Assembly (NCBI RefSeq): GCF_023746595.1
Contig: NZ_CP080572.1
Location: 372,001 to 436,000 of the forward strand
Length of the DNA: 64,000 nt
Source: Thermococcus argininiproducens
Lineage (GTDB): Archaea; Methanobacteriota_B; Thermococci; Thermococcales; Thermococcaceae
Direction: 5' to 3'
In this document: positions 8,439 to 21,119 of the stretch, in pieces
How positions within the stretch are numbered: the first letter of the stretch is position 1
How the letters are laid out: each line of letters starts with the position of its first letter
The notes under the pieces: model-generated
Databases searched by the model: none
Seen by the model: the letters and a program-made list of their open reading frames with translations, nothing else
What the model was told of the DNA's origin: nothing
Translations under genes and position numbers: made by a program

Positions 8439-11128
8439 ATCGTAAGAGTATTGGGGTATTGATTGGTGTATTAGTACTTTTAAGTGGAATTAATGCTACC
8501 CTAGCCAAAGAAGAGCTTTTATTTGAGGGTTACCTCAATAAAGGAGACTCGATCTTAGTAGGACCACTTGTGATCATGCTTCAAGATGTACAAAAAGACT
8601 ATTCAGACAACCAGTATAAGGCAATGATTCTAATATTAAAAGATGGAAAGGTTCTCAACATGGAATATGCCTCAATTAAAGTCCCCAATGGAGAAAAAAT
8701 CCAAGAGCTTCTAACAAATACCACATTTTTGGCAGCCATGGCAGAAACCTTAGGGTATGATCCCCTAAACCCAATAGAATTTGCACAGTTTTTGGTATGG
8801 CTTGAGAACGCAAGTGAAGAAGAAATAATTGATGCTGTCTTTAAGACAATTGAGGAACATCCAGAACTTGGAATTAGCAAAGATGAGCTCTTAACGACTA
8901 TAACCTATCCAAACATAGAACTAGTAGGAGAGAATGAAACTATTGAAGTAGAGGTGGATGGGGAGAAAGTTCTCGTTACGGCCCTTCAGGTTTACCCTAA
9001 TGGAGCAAGAATAAGCATCAGCGGACCAGAAGAATGGAAGGCCTCAATGATATCGGCATATCTCACAAGCTGGGTTGAGACACCACAAAGGATTAGACCT
9101 GGAGATGAGATAACAATAAGAGTGCATCTCAAAAATGAAGGAGCTTTAAAGGCCAAGTACATTACGGTCGTTCTCTCACCAACACCCGTATCTCTAACTC
9201 CCTCTCCTAGTGGGAGTACTGACGTACTGGTTCAAGTAGCATCCCAAAGTGGGGTACTCCAAAGCGCCCTTCTCCCTGCAGACACTGCTGTAAAGTATGT
9301 GGAGTACTTAGATGGGAAAGAGGAGAGAGTTTTAGAGTTCAAGGTTAAAGTAAATGAAAATATTGATCCTGGAATCTATCCCCTCTATATATCAATGGCA
9401 TACTACATCCAAAGTGAAGGTACCATGCAGATGGTTCAGGGATTTAACTACTTTTCTATAACTGTAATTCGAGAAGGTGATGCAAGTTTTGAACTAGAAT
9501 ACGTAAAAAAGCCTGAGATTGTTCACCCTGGAGAAGATTTTGAGATCACAGTTAGACTTAGAAATATGGGATTCGAATCTGCGAAAAGTGTTCTCGTTGA
9601 GATGAATTCTCCAATTGAACTTACTAAGGAAGCAATATTAATAGATAACGCTACAAATCAGCACTTTACATATGTGATAAATAGTGATAAAACCGTAGAG
9701 TACAAATTCCGACTCCATGCAAGCGAAGATGCTAATACGGGGAGTTATCCACTTAGTCTGGAAGTCTCCTATTTCAGTGGAGATTCAAAAGAACAAAAAG
9801 AACAAACCTTTGAGTTTTCAATTCAGATAATAAAAAGAAATCAGGCTTTTATTGAGATTGAAAACATAGACCTTGAGCCAAGCACCATAGAACCAGGAGA
9901 TGAATTTATATTAAAGGTAAAGATAAAAAACGTCGGAGATGAAGCGGCAAAAGCGTTTTCTCTTAAAATTGAACCAAATAAAGTCACTATACCCGGAGAA
10001 GTTACAAAAATTGACTTATCATCTCTTCAAAACCTCCCCATACAAGGAAGCCAAGCTATAAGTGAAAATCTCCAAACTGCTTTAAACCAGATCATGGAAC
10101 AACTGGCAAAGGAGAATATAAATCCCTTCCTTCCCGTCGGAGAGGACAATACCAAATACGTAAATGAAATAAAACCAAATGAAGAAAAAGTTCTAGAATT
10201 CCGACTGAAATCCGATGAAAGACTCGAAAATGGAGTATACCCTCTTAAGATTTCAATAGAGTACTTAAGTACGCCAAATGATGAAAAATTAAGTGACGAA
10301 AGAATTATTGGAGTTAATATCCTCGGAAAAGAGCACATAATTGTATCTAAAATATCAACATCTCCAACTAGGGTTTTGCCTGGAACTAATAATGTAGAAG
10401 TTACCTTTGAAGTAGAGAATATTGGAAGTGGAAGTGCACGATATGTTATTTTAAAACCAATGCCAAATGATCCCTTTGAACTTAGTGAAACGAGTGAACA
10501 AATAATAAACTTGGGAACTCTAAGACAAGGCGACTCTGCAAAAACCAGTTTTAAAATAAATGTAAAAGAAAACACAAAAGGTGGGACTTATGAAATTCCT
10601 GTAAAAATAGAATACAAAGACGCTTCTGGGGAGAGCAAAGAAGAATTAATAAAAATCCCAGTAATAGTGAAAGAAAAGCCAAAAATCGAAATAGAGGGTG
10701 TAAGATTTGATAAGTCCCCAATACAAGGTGAAGACATCAGAGTTTACATAAGACTCAAAAATACTGGAGGAGAACAAGCGGAAAATGTAGTAATAGAAGG
10801 AGTTGTAAAAGCCGATCAGCCATTCACATTGCCAAAAAGATCGGATTATGTAGGCACATTAGATCCCGGGCAAGAAGGAGAAGGAGTTCTTGAGTTAGGC
10901 ATAGACAGAAATGCAATCCCTAAAGAGTATACAATACAGATAAGAATTAGAGCTGTTGGAGATAAAGAAAGTGGAGATGATAATGTATATGTCTTTGAAA
11001 AATCGATCACAATTCCAGTAGAAGAGAATATTAAAGCTAGAAATACTCTAAGAATAGCAGGAGTAATAGTTGGAATTTTGACCGCAATAGTAATCCTATG
11101 GACATACCGGAGAAGAAAAAAGAGCTAA
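8435..11128 (+). CDS. Membrane-anchored surface protein with five NEW3/CARDB-like repeats
   Basis: 897-residue exported protein: signal peptide at residues 1-24 (hydrophobic VLIGVLVLLSGINATLA), a large extracytoplasmic part, and a C-terminal anchor (IAGVIVGILTAIVILW) followed by RRRKK. At least five beta-sandwich repeats can be read from recurring 'PG(D/E)..E.......N.G...A' segments, for example RPGDEITIRVHLKNEGALKA, HPGEDFEITVRLRNMGFESA and EPGDEFILKVKIKNVGDEAA. This is the COG1361-like architecture often found beside archaeal RND exporters. ATGA overlap with the exporter implies a joint complex or shared role, perhaps substrate capture outside the membrane (inference). Confidence 0.85.
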   Translation: MNRKSIGVLIGVLVLLSGINATLAKEELLFEGYLNKGDSILVGPLVIMLQDVQKDYSDNQYKAMILILKDGKVLNMEYASIKVPNGEKIQELLTNTTFLAAMAETLGYDPLNPIEFAQFLVWLENASEEEIIDAVFKTIEEHPELGISKDELLTTITYPNIELVGENETIEVEVDGEKVLVTALQVYPNGARISISGPEEWKASMISAYLTSWVETPQRIRPGDEITIRVHLKNEGALKAKYITVVLSPTPVSLTPSPSGSTDVLVQVASQSGVLQSALLPADTAVKYVEYLDGKEERVLEFKVKVNENIDPGIYPLYISMAYYIQSEGTMQMVQGFNYFSITVIREGDASFELEYVKKPEIVHPGEDFEITVRLRNMGFESAKSVLVEMNSPIELTKEAILIDNATNQHFTYVINSDKTVEYKFRLHASEDANTGSYPLSLEVSYFSGDSKEQKEQTFEFSIQIIKRNQAFIEIENIDLEPSTIEPGDEFILKVKIKNVGDEAAKAFSLKIEPNKVTIPGEVTKIDLSSLQNLPIQGSQAISENLQTALNQIMEQLAKENINPFLPVGEDNTKYVNEIKPNEEKVLEFRLKSDERLENGVYPLKISIEYLSTPNDEKLSDERIIGVNILGKEHIIVSKISTSPTRVLPGTNNVEVTFEVENIGSGSARYVILKPMPNDPFELSETSEQIINLGTLRQGDSAKTSFKINVKENTKGGTYEIPVKIEYKDASGESKEELIKIPVIVKEKPKIEIEGVRFDKSPIQGEDIRVYIRLKNTGGEQAENVVIEGVVKADQPFTLPKRSDYVGTLDPGQEGEGVLELGIDRNAIPKEYTIQIRIRAVGDKESGDDNVYVFEKSITIPVEENIKARNTLRIAGVIVGILTAIVILWTYRRRKKS

Positions 11129-11179
11129 CTTGAAAAACCTTTTAAGCTTTTATTTCTTTCTTTTTGATAGGTGGTAGAA

Positions 11180-12073
11180 GTGGGAATTCTTGGAAAAGTA
11201 CTCGCAGTCATCAGTTTACTCATTGTTTTATGGGGTCTCTATTTAGGTTATGCCTTCCTCACCCTAACCCCCCAAATAAGCGGAGCATGGGGCTATGTAG
11301 ACGAAAAAAGTATTGAACTAGATATAAGCGTTTACTTTGGAAAACCTTTACCAATATCTGGAGGAATAGAGGAAGCAGAGCTATATTGGGCAGGCATAAA
11401 AGTTGGGACATTGAAAGACCTAAAAATAGGGTTCTTTAAGGATAGCGCCAGAGGTGTGCTCATTCTCAACAGTAAAGAAATTGTTGAAGCCCTAAAGCAA
11501 CACATTAAAAATGGGGAAAAAAGTGAAGTTGAGATAAGAGTACGTGGCTCAATATTTGGATTGCCATTCTTGAGAGGAAGCTTTTCCCAGCCTATAGAGA
11601 CGGACCTACTCTCATACATTAGCAATATAAGTATCGAAAGTAGCGGGGATCTGATAAAGACTCCTGCCGTGGAAGGCATGCCTTCTAAATGGGGAGAAAT
11701 CAGTGGGAACACCATTGAAATTTTAAGTGATGTGAAACTCTATAATCCAAATCCATTCCCACTCCCCCTATTTGGAATCAAGTATACAATAGACGCCAAT
11801 GATTATTCAGTGGCCCAAGGAGAACTTCTAGAGCATGTTACAATCCCAGCCAATGGTAGAGAAACTGCCAAGATAAGAACAGTGATCGACACAGATATCT
11901 TACCAAAAGTGATCGCAGAACATATAAAAAGAGGAGAAAGAAGCAAGTTAGCCCTAAAATTATCGTTAAATGTTAATGTATTTAGCAGAGAAATTACCCT
12001 TGATCTGCCAACAGTTGAAAAAACCGTTGAAACAAATATTGTAGAAGGGCTAAATTGGGCGCTTTCAGGATAA
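11180..12073 (+). CDS. LEA14-like (WHy-domain) membrane-anchored protein
   Basis: About 297 residues: one N-terminal membrane helix (VLAVISLLIVLWGLYLGYAF) and two beta-sandwich parts. The second contains the water-stress/hypersensitive (WHy) signature VKLYNPNPFPLPLFGIKYTI near residue 185. AGGTGG at 11169-11174 favours GTG 11180 over the earlier in-frame GTG 11171. About 50 bases separate it from the surface-protein gene, with CCTTTTAAGC there that could be its own TATA box. Position suggests a cell-envelope role together with the RND exporter. Function in archaea is not established. Confidence 0.78.
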   Translation: MGILGKVLAVISLLIVLWGLYLGYAFLTLTPQISGAWGYVDEKSIELDISVYFGKPLPISGGIEEAELYWAGIKVGTLKDLKIGFFKDSARGVLILNSKEIVEALKQHIKNGEKSEVEIRVRGSIFGLPFLRGSFSQPIETDLLSYISNISIESSGDLIKTPAVEGMPSKWGEISGNTIEILSDVKLYNPNPFPLPLFGIKYTIDANDYSVAQGELLEHVTIPANGRETAKIRTVIDTDILPKVIAEHIKRGERSKLALKLSLNVNVFSREITLDLPTVEKTVETNIVEGLNWALSG

Positions 12074-12116
12074 ACATTTAAACTTTCCTCTATATTTCTT
12101 TCTGGAGGTGATAACT

Positions 12117-12629
12117 ATGAATATGCTCGAAGTTCACAATCATCTAAATAAAATTTGGGGCGAGATTTTTAGATTGAATGAAGAACTCAGGGAGAAACTT
12201 CGTCCATTGGGATTCAAAGTAGAAAATGTTGAGGAAGTTTTCAATGCATACATTTATTTAGAGGGAGAATGGAGGGAGATGCTCTATCCCCACCCCGCAT
12301 TTGAAATAAAGCCACAAGGAGAAGTGGGGGCAACTATTCAAAGTTTTTACTTTGTTTTTGGTATTCCGAGAGAAAAGGTGAGTAAAGAGTTTATCTTCAA
12401 GTTCCTGAAAAAATTCCCCCAAAGCTATATTTACGGGACCGAAAACTTTTTAGAGGACATATACAATCACAACAACCCAAAACCTCCAGATGATATTTAT
12501 AAACACATTGTAAAGAGTGAAGAGAAGATACTCCAGTTTGAAATTGAGGGAAACGACGCGATAGAAATTGAGAAAAAACTTTTTGAATTTATAGAACTGG
12601 CAAAAGAGCACAAGGTTCTGGAAATCTAA
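12117..12629 (+). CDS. Conserved Thermococcales protein of unknown function
   Basis: 170-residue soluble protein; GGAGGTGA lies 6 bases before ATG 12117, although the frame is open to a GTG at 12108. It is mixed alpha/beta with an aromatic-rich middle (NAYIYLEGEWREMLYPHPAF) and a basic/acidic C-terminal helix. I do not recognise catalytic motifs. From memory it resembles the DUF3201-type family seen only in Thermococcales, which I cannot confirm. Only 9 bases separate it from the RNA methyltransferase gene, so the two are probably one transcript. Confidence 0.7.
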   Translation: MNMLEVHNHLNKIWGEIFRLNEELREKLRPLGFKVENVEEVFNAYIYLEGEWREMLYPHPAFEIKPQGEVGATIQSFYFVFGIPREKVSKEFIFKFLKKFPQSYIYGTENFLEDIYNHNNPKPPDDIYKHIVKSEEKILQFEIEGNDAIEIEKKLFEFIELAKEHKVLEI

Positions 12630-12638
12630 GGTGATCTC

Positions 12639-13790
12639 ATGTATAAAGAAGCATTCCCCGAAGAACTCCAAAGATATTACTATAAACTCTTTGGAAATGA
12701 AGCAGAGAGCCTCATGGAAAAATTAAGGGAGCCTGTGGAAAAGTATTACATAAGGACAAATACACTCAAGATCAGTAGAGACAAACTTATCCAAGAACTT
12801 CAAAAAGAGGGTCTTAAACCAAAACGAAGCCCATATCTAGAAGAAGGAATATATTTTGAGCGAAAAGGGCCTAATTTTCCAGATGATTATAACCCCAAGC
12901 TTCCCACTGTTGTTGCAAATAAATTTGCATCTGAAAGCGTTTATCAAGGAGCCCAGCTTTATGCCCCCGGAGTCCTAAAAGCAGATAAAAACATAAGAGA
13001 GGGAGATAAAGTCCAGATCAGAGACCCCAAAGGACTTTTAGTTGGGATAGGAGTTGCCAAAATGAATTCCAAGGAGATGATATTAGCAACTCGGGGAATT
13101 GCCGTTGAGGTCACTCTTCCAAAGTTCAAGCTCCCAAGCTTAAGTGAGTTAAAGTCCTATGAAAAGGGCTACTTCTATGCCCAAAGTTTGCCTTCAATGA
13201 TAGTTCCCCATGTTTTGGAGCCTAAAGAAGAAGAGTTAATAATAGATATGGCTGCTGCTCCTGGAGGAAAAACTTCTCACATAGCACAACTACTAGAAAA
13301 CAGAGGAGAAATCCTAGCTTTAGATAAGTCCAAAAACAGACTATCAAAGATGAAACTAGAACTAGAAAGGCTTGGAGTTAAGAATGTCAAATTAATACAT
13401 ATGGACTCAAGGAACTTGCCAGATCTCGGAATTCAGGCTGATAAGATCCTATTGGATGTCCCATGCACAGCCTTGGGAGTTAGACCAAAACTCTGGGAAA
13501 CAAAAACACCAAAAGATATAGAGGCAACCGCTAGGTATCAGAGACACTTTATAAATGCAGCCATAAAAAGCCTTAGAAGAGGTGGAGTATTGATATACTC
13601 AACCTGCACTCTGAGTTATGAGGAGAATGAAGAAAACGTCAAATACATGCTGAAGAAAGGCCTAAAGCTAGAGGAGCAGAAAATCTTTATTGGATCTCCC
13701 GGTATTGGAATCAAAGAAGTTCAACGTTTCTACCCTCACAAACACAAAACTCAGGGATTCTTTATAGCAAGGCTGAGGAAGGTGAACTAA
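12639..13790 (+). CDS. NSUN6-like tRNA (cytosine-5) methyltransferase with PUA domain
   Basis: 383 residues. An N-terminal part is followed by a PUA domain at about 95-165 (YAPGVLKADKNIREGDKVQI to ATRGIAVEV) and a Rossmann-type RsmB/NOP2/Sun domain. SAM-binding motif I is DMAAAPGGKTSHIA; the catalytic blocks are LDVPCTALGVRPKLW and YSTCTLSYEENEEN, with the two cysteines of m5C methyltransferases. Domain order matches the archaeal NSUN6 homologue that methylates C72 of certain tRNAs (family knowledge). The stop codon overlaps the next start (TAATG), so the flippase-like gene is coupled to it. Confidence 0.9.
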   Translation: MYKEAFPEELQRYYYKLFGNEAESLMEKLREPVEKYYIRTNTLKISRDKLIQELQKEGLKPKRSPYLEEGIYFERKGPNFPDDYNPKLPTVVANKFASESVYQGAQLYAPGVLKADKNIREGDKVQIRDPKGLLVGIGVAKMNSKEMILATRGIAVEVTLPKFKLPSLSELKSYEKGYFYAQSLPSMIVPHVLEPKEEELIIDMAAAPGGKTSHIAQLLENRGEILALDKSKNRLSKMKLELERLGVKNVKLIHMDSRNLPDLGIQADKILLDVPCTALGVRPKLWETKTPKDIEATARYQRHFINAAIKSLRRGGVLIYSTCTLSYEENEENVKYMLKKGLKLEEQKIFIGSPGIGIKEVQRFYPHKHKTQGFFIARLRKVN

Positions 13791-14809
13791 TGAAGGGGAG
13801 GGATTTCATTTTAATTGGAATAGGAATTATCGTGATCTTGCTCCTAATTTGGTGGGCAGGGGTAGAAAAAACCCTAGCTCTTATAATGCAAGCTAATTTG
13901 AGATATTTTCTCTTAGCTGTACTTATGCAGGCTTTTGCAACTATTGCTTGGACTCTTAGATGGAGAATTTTCTTAAAACGTGCTGATGTTTCTGTAAGAA
14001 TGAGGGACATCCTAATAGCAACTCTAATAGGTGTGTTTGCAAATAATCTAACTCCTGGAGCAAGAGCAGGTGGAGAACCAGCGAGAATGTATGTAATAAC
14101 CAAAAGATCAAAAAGTGGCTATGGACAGGTTTTTGCCACAATAATGGCCGATAGAATATTAGATGTAATACCCGTATTGCTATTCACCCTAATTGCCTTT
14201 AAATACGCTCTTTCATTAAAGATTAAACTATTACTCTCCGTTCTCTCCATATCAACTGCAGTACTCCTTATGATAGTCCTTATAAGTCTTTTAATCTCCC
14301 TAAATGAGAAACTCGCCTTTAAAGTATTGGATAAAATAACAAACCTTATCCGACGTATTTTCCCCGAAAAGTTTGTAGGAATAGAAGAGACACTAGAAGA
14401 AAAAATTAAAAAGTCTGTCCTAGAATTTAGAGAAACATTTTTGGAGCTCTCTAAAGATCCAGTCGTAATGGGAAAAACACTCTTTTATTCCTTAGCCTTG
14501 TGGGGATTCATGCTCCTCCGAGCCTATTTCATTTTTGAGAGCATTGGGTATACCCTTGAGCTTCACAAAATTCTTATGGTTCAAATGGCAGGTATTGCAC
14601 TGGGAATGATAAGTATCCTTCCAGGAGGGCTTGGAATAACTGAAGCTGTAAACTCTGCACTTTATTTAAGTTTAAGAATTGATAAGAGCCTCGCTGTTAC
14701 TGCAACAGTCTTAGATAGATTTATATCCTTCTGGCTCCCAACAATTATTGGCGGTGGGCTAAGCATATACTTAGGAGTAAAATTCAGTAAAGAGAGCGTG
14801 AGAAAATGA
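13790..14809 (+). CDS. Flippase-like integral membrane protein (UPF0104/LPG synthase TM family)
   Basis: 339-residue multi-pass membrane protein with about eight helices, of the family that includes bacterial lysyl-phosphatidylglycerol synthase membrane domains and archaeal AglD-associated proteins. Recognisable are the loop motif [20 protein letters not shown] near residue 85 and [20 protein letters not shown] near residue 275. Probably moves or binds a lipid-linked substrate; no substrate can be named. It overlaps the methyltransferase stop by one base and the NAD kinase start by four, so all three are translated in a chain although their functions differ. Confidence 0.82.
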   Translation: MKGRDFILIGIGIIVILLLIWWAGVEKTLALIMQANLRYFLLAVLMQAFATIAWTLRWRIFLKRADVSVRMRDILIATLIGVFANNLTPGARAGGEPARMYVITKRSKSGYGQVFATIMADRILDVIPVLLFTLIAFKYALSLKIKLLLSVLSISTAVLLMIVLISLLISLNEKLAFKVLDKITNLIRRIFPEKFVGIEETLEEKIKKSVLEFRETFLELSKDPVVMGKTLFYSLALWGFMLLRAYFIFESIGYTLELHKILMVQMAGIALGMISILPGGLGITEAVNSALYLSLRIDKSLAVTATVLDRFISFWLPTIIGGGLSIYLGVKFSKESVRK

Positions 14810-15636
14810 AGTTTGGGATTGTGGCCCGAAGGGATCGTGAAGAAGCTCTAAAACTAGCATATAGAGTTTATGATTTTCTTAGGGTTAGTAATTATGGGGT
14901 TTATGTGGATAAAGATACTCACGAAAATTTCCCCCATTTCTCACCTAAGGATGTTCTACCCCTAGAAGAGATGGACGTTGACATGATCATTGTAATCGGG
15001 GGAGATGGAACGGTACTTAGAGTTGAACATAAAACCTCAAAAGATATCCCGATTCTAGCAGTAAACATGGGCACCTTGGGATTTCTGGCAGAGGTAGAAC
15101 CGGCCGAGACATTTTTTGCAATTTCTAGAGTGCTCGAAGGAGATTACTTTATCGATGAAAGGATGAAAATAAGGGTTTTTGTAGAGGGAATCACAGTGCC
15201 TGATGCGCTCAATGATGTGGTAATACTTTCTGGAGTTCCAGGGAAAGTTACACAGTTAAAATACTATATAGACGGAGAACTTGCTGAAGAAATTCGGGCG
15301 GATGGATTGATAATTTCGACACCTACAGGTTCAACTGCTTATGCTCTCTCTGCCGGAGGCCCATTAGTAGATCCAAGGCTCCATGCTATATTACTAGTCC
15401 CCCTAGCGCCTGTTGCTTTAACTGCTAGACCCCTTGTAGTACCTGATTCCTCCTCAATAGATATAGAAGTGTCAACAGAAAGAGAAATTATTCTCACAGT
15501 GGATGGCCAATTCTACACTCAACTCCTACCCAATTTAACAATAAGGATAGAAAAATCCCCACGAAAAACGAAGTTCGTAAGGTTCTCAAAAAGAATCTAT
15601 CCGAAATATACTCTAAAAATAAAGAAGAAATTCTAA
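14806..15636 (+). CDS. nadK: NAD(+) kinase
   Basis: 276-residue ATP- or polyphosphate-dependent NAD kinase making NADP+. The GGDGT motif ([14 protein letters not shown]) lies near residue 66, followed by [13 protein letters not shown] and the catalytic-domain signature [20 protein letters not shown]. Length is normal. It begins inside the stop region of the flippase-like gene (ATGA). The convergent kae1 gene ends 8 bases after its stop. Confidence 0.95.
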   Translation: MKFGIVARRDREEALKLAYRVYDFLRVSNYGVYVDKDTHENFPHFSPKDVLPLEEMDVDMIIVIGGDGTVLRVEHKTSKDIPILAVNMGTLGFLAEVEPAETFFAISRVLEGDYFIDERMKIRVFVEGITVPDALNDVVILSGVPGKVTQLKYYIDGELAEEIRADGLIISTPTGSTAYALSAGGPLVDPRLHAILLVPLAPVALTARPLVVPDSSSIDIEVSTEREIILTVDGQFYTQLLPNLTIRIEKSPRKTKFVRFSKRIYPKYTLKIKKKF

Positions 15637-15643
15637 TAAAAAC

Positions 15644-16675
<1,032 letters not shown>

Positions 16676-16719
16676 TTAACAGGTTAAAGTTTTCCCATCC
16701 AATTCAAGTGATATAGAAG

Positions 16720-16754
16720 GTGAACTGCCCTGCCCTTTCAGAAGGAGGCCTCCT
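16720..16754 (-). repeat. Decayed right end of an IS605-type element beside the CRISPR trailer
   Basis: GTGAACTGCCCTGCCCTT at 16720-16737 differs at two positions from the GTGAACTACCCCGCCCTT that closes the TnpB element at 47167. It is followed by a 12-bp palindrome AGGAGGCCTCCT (16743-16754). No tnpB remains. It lies between the kae1 start and the trailer end of the CRISPR array. Confidence 0.6.
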
Positions 16755-16781
16755 ATCCAATAAAGATAATAGAGTTTTTCT

Positions 16782-18209
16782 ATTTCAATTCTATTATAGT
16801 CTTATTGGAACCGAGAGGAACTATAGTAGTTGATAGAGCTGGAATAGTCTTTCAATTCTATTATAGTCTTATTGGAATGACGAGAAGACAGCGAAAATGA
16901 TTAGAAAGCGCTATACTTTCAATTCTATTATAGTCTTATTGGAACCCGCTGTCAATGCATAGATGACCATCTCATCAAAACCTTTCAATTCTATTATAGT
17001 CTTATTGGAACTGCAACTATTGAGAACCTTATAAATCCTGAAAATTCTTTCAATTCTATTATAGTCTTATTGGAACCAGTATGACATGAGAATTGAGCCC
17101 GAAATAAAGACTACTTTCAATTCTATTATAGTCTTATTGGAACAAGGTCATCATAGTCATCAAGAATTTTAATTAAGTCACTTTCAATTCTATTATAGTC
17201 TTATTGGAACCGTGCTTGAGGATTTCCACAAGCTTTTCGATGTCAAAACTTTCAATTCTATTATAGTCTTATTGGAACATAATTCCAGCCCCGTTTGATC
17301 TGTTTCCTACGGCCACTTTCAATTCTATTATAGTCTTATTGGAACTGTCAGCGGCAAGTGCTATGATGAGCTTGGCAGGGAACTTTCAATTCTATTATAG
17401 TCTTATTGGAACTCCCACCAGTAGCTGTTTCCATAGCATCTTCCGAGCTTTCAATTCTATTATAGTCTTATTGGAACCTCCAAAGATGATAAGGCCTTGT
17501 GGCACGAGGTTTGACTTTCAATTCTATTATAGTCTTATTGGAACGGATATATGAATCAGAGCTTATGAACGGCAGGACAACTTTCAATTCTATTATAGTC
17601 TTATTGGAACATAACAATAGAGAAATTATCCTTAAGCGTAACTGAGCTTTCAATTCTATTATAGTCTTATTGGAACTACTGCATATAGTTCGCTAACATA
17701 TACAGCAGATTTCCTTTCAATTCTATTATAGTCTTATTGGAACTACTGCATATAGTTCGCTAACATATACAGCAGATTTCCTTTCAATTCTATTATAGTC
17801 TTATTGGAACTACTGCATATAGTTCGCTAACATATACAGCAGATTTCCTTTCAATTCTATTATAGTCTTATTGGAACATTAATGAATCCCTGTGTAAGCG
17901 TCAAGTAAGATGTCTTTCAATTCTATTATAGTCTTATTGGAACTCAAGATAGCCAGCCCGTCTGATGTCTTTGTATTCGTCTTTCAATTCTATTATAGTC
18001 TTATTGGAACAAAATGATTCCATGCGGTTCTTGCATTCCTATATCTCTTTCAATTCTATTATAGTCTTATTGGAACCTGAAAAGCAATTTTTCGTTGATT
18101 TTTTCTATCTCTCTTTCAATTCTATTATAGTCTTATTGGAACTAATCCTCAGCCTTTCAGCCCTTTTACTGTTTTACATCTTTCAATTCTATTATAGTCT
18201 TATTGGAAC
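16782..18209 (-). CRISPR. CRISPR array, 22 repeats and 21 spacers, read on the minus strand
   Basis: A 30-bp repeat recurs 22 times; on the minus strand it begins GTTCCAATAAGAC and ends AGAATTGAAAG, giving the ATTGAAAG 5' tag known for P. furiosus-type crRNAs, whose repeat it nearly equals. Spacers are 35-38 bp, mostly 37. Repeats start at 16782, 16849, 16916, 16982, 17047, 17114, 17181, 17249, 17316, 17383, 17448, 17515, 17581, 17647, 17714, 17781, 17848, 17914, 17981, 18047, 18113 and 18180. The leftmost repeat (plus-strand first base A for C) and the second (last base T for C) are degenerate, marking the trailer. The three spacers at 17677-17713, 17744-17780 and 17811-17847 are identical. 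No cas genes lie in the window. Confidence 0.98.
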
Positions 18210-18694
18210 AGGGGCGAATTTTCCTCTAAATCCCCTACAAAACTATTAGAGAGTTTAAAATTTATAACCCTTTCTCCAAAGGACTAATAACAAAACCCTC
18301 AAAAAGCTTCAATTCGAGACTCTGAAAAACTCAAAAGTACTGTTAAAAACCTCAAGAACCTCAAAATTTCCAATGCACAAACCCATGCATAAGACTTCCA
18401 ATGAGCAAACAAGAGAGTAAAGTAAAATTAAAGAACTCAAAAAGCCTTAAAAACAAAAAAGTCCAATTTCCACTAGGAGAAAGTATTAAAGAAGTCTCAA
18501 GAACCCTCCACTCAAAACTTCGAAAAAAATTCGTTACAAAAATCTAAAAACTTTGTAACAACTTAATCGATAATAACTTTTAGTTACTAAAAACTTCCAA
18601 ATTACCCAGAATACCTCAAATCCAAAAACAAACACTCAAAAAAGAGAAAACCAAAAAATAAGGCTTTTAAAAGAGTAACGAAAATTATTCGGTA
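18210..18694 (-). promoter_or_regulatory. CRISPR leader and promoter
   Basis: About 485 bases without a credible gene, strongly biased (A/C on plus, T/G on minus), between the array and the flavin reductase gene. Reading on the minus strand, a TATA-like TTATAAATTTTAAA (18254-18267) preceded by GGAGAAAGGG lies 45-58 bases from the first repeat, a good array promoter. CTCAAAA or CTCAAGA recurs about eight times (around 18296-18640). Inverted repeats GTTACAAA/TTTGTAAC (18533-18559) and TTTTAG/CTAAAA (18578-18592) are present. The far end (18620-18665) has minus-strand T-runs that can terminate the flavin reductase transcript. Confidence 0.8.
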
Positions 18695-20571
<1,877 letters not shown>

Positions 20572-20647
20572 ACCTTCACCTCCAAAAAGTTTTCAAACAG
20601 TGATAAAAAAATTTATTGGTATAGAATGAATAAGCCGAGTGATACAA

Positions 20648-21118
20648 ATGAAGAGATACAAAAAAGTTGTTGTGGGAGGAACGTTCGATAGGCTTCATTT
20701 AGGACACAAAGCTCTTCTTAGAAAAGCTTTTGAGGTAGGAAAATACGTTTATATTGGAGTAACTTCTGATGAAATGATAAAAACCAAGCCTTATGCTGAA
20801 AAGATACTCCCATATGAAGTTCGTTTAAGAGATCTCCTAAAGTTTTTTGAAGTGAACGAATATAAAGACTATCGGATAATAAAAATAAATACAGCCATAG
20901 GATTTACAGATAAAATAAGAGATTTAGAAGCTATAATCGTGAGTGAAGAAACATATAAAGGTGCACTACTTGTTAACAGGGCAAGAATGGAGAAAGGATT
21001 AAGGCCCCTTGAGATAGTCACCATAAAGCTAATTAAGAGTAAACTTGGGGGCAAAATAAGTTCCTCCCTAATAAGAGCTGGATTGATAGATCCTTTTGGT
21101 AATCCCAGGAGGCGATAA
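20648..21118 (+). CDS. coaD: Archaeal phosphopantetheine adenylyltransferase
   Basis: 156-residue nucleotidyltransferase-fold enzyme of coenzyme A synthesis, archaeal PPAT family. The nucleotide-binding VVVGGTFDRLHLGHKALL (HxGH motif) opens the protein, and KLGGKISSSLIRAG near residue 135 corresponds to the ISST(K/R)-type motif. The frame is open to GTG 20639; ATG 20648 with GAGTGAT just ahead is preferred. The following FAD-dependent enzyme starts two bases after its stop, and its RBS lies inside coaD. Confidence 0.93.
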   Translation: MKRYKKVVVGGTFDRLHLGHKALLRKAFEVGKYVYIGVTSDEMIKTKPYAEKILPYEVRLRDLLKFFEVNEYKDYRIIKINTAIGFTDKIRDLEAIIVSEETYKGALLVNRARMEKGLRPLEIVTIKLIKSKLGGKISSSLIRAGLIDPFGNPRRR

Positions 21119-21119
21119 A

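Noticed and set aside
16782-18209. Self-targeting by spacers within this window
   Set aside because: I noticed no spacer matching the rest of the window by eye; a proper search was not possible.
17339-18249. Open frames inside the CRISPR array with repeated FNSIIVLLE peptides
   Set aside because: They are translations of the CRISPR repeats and spacers, not genes.
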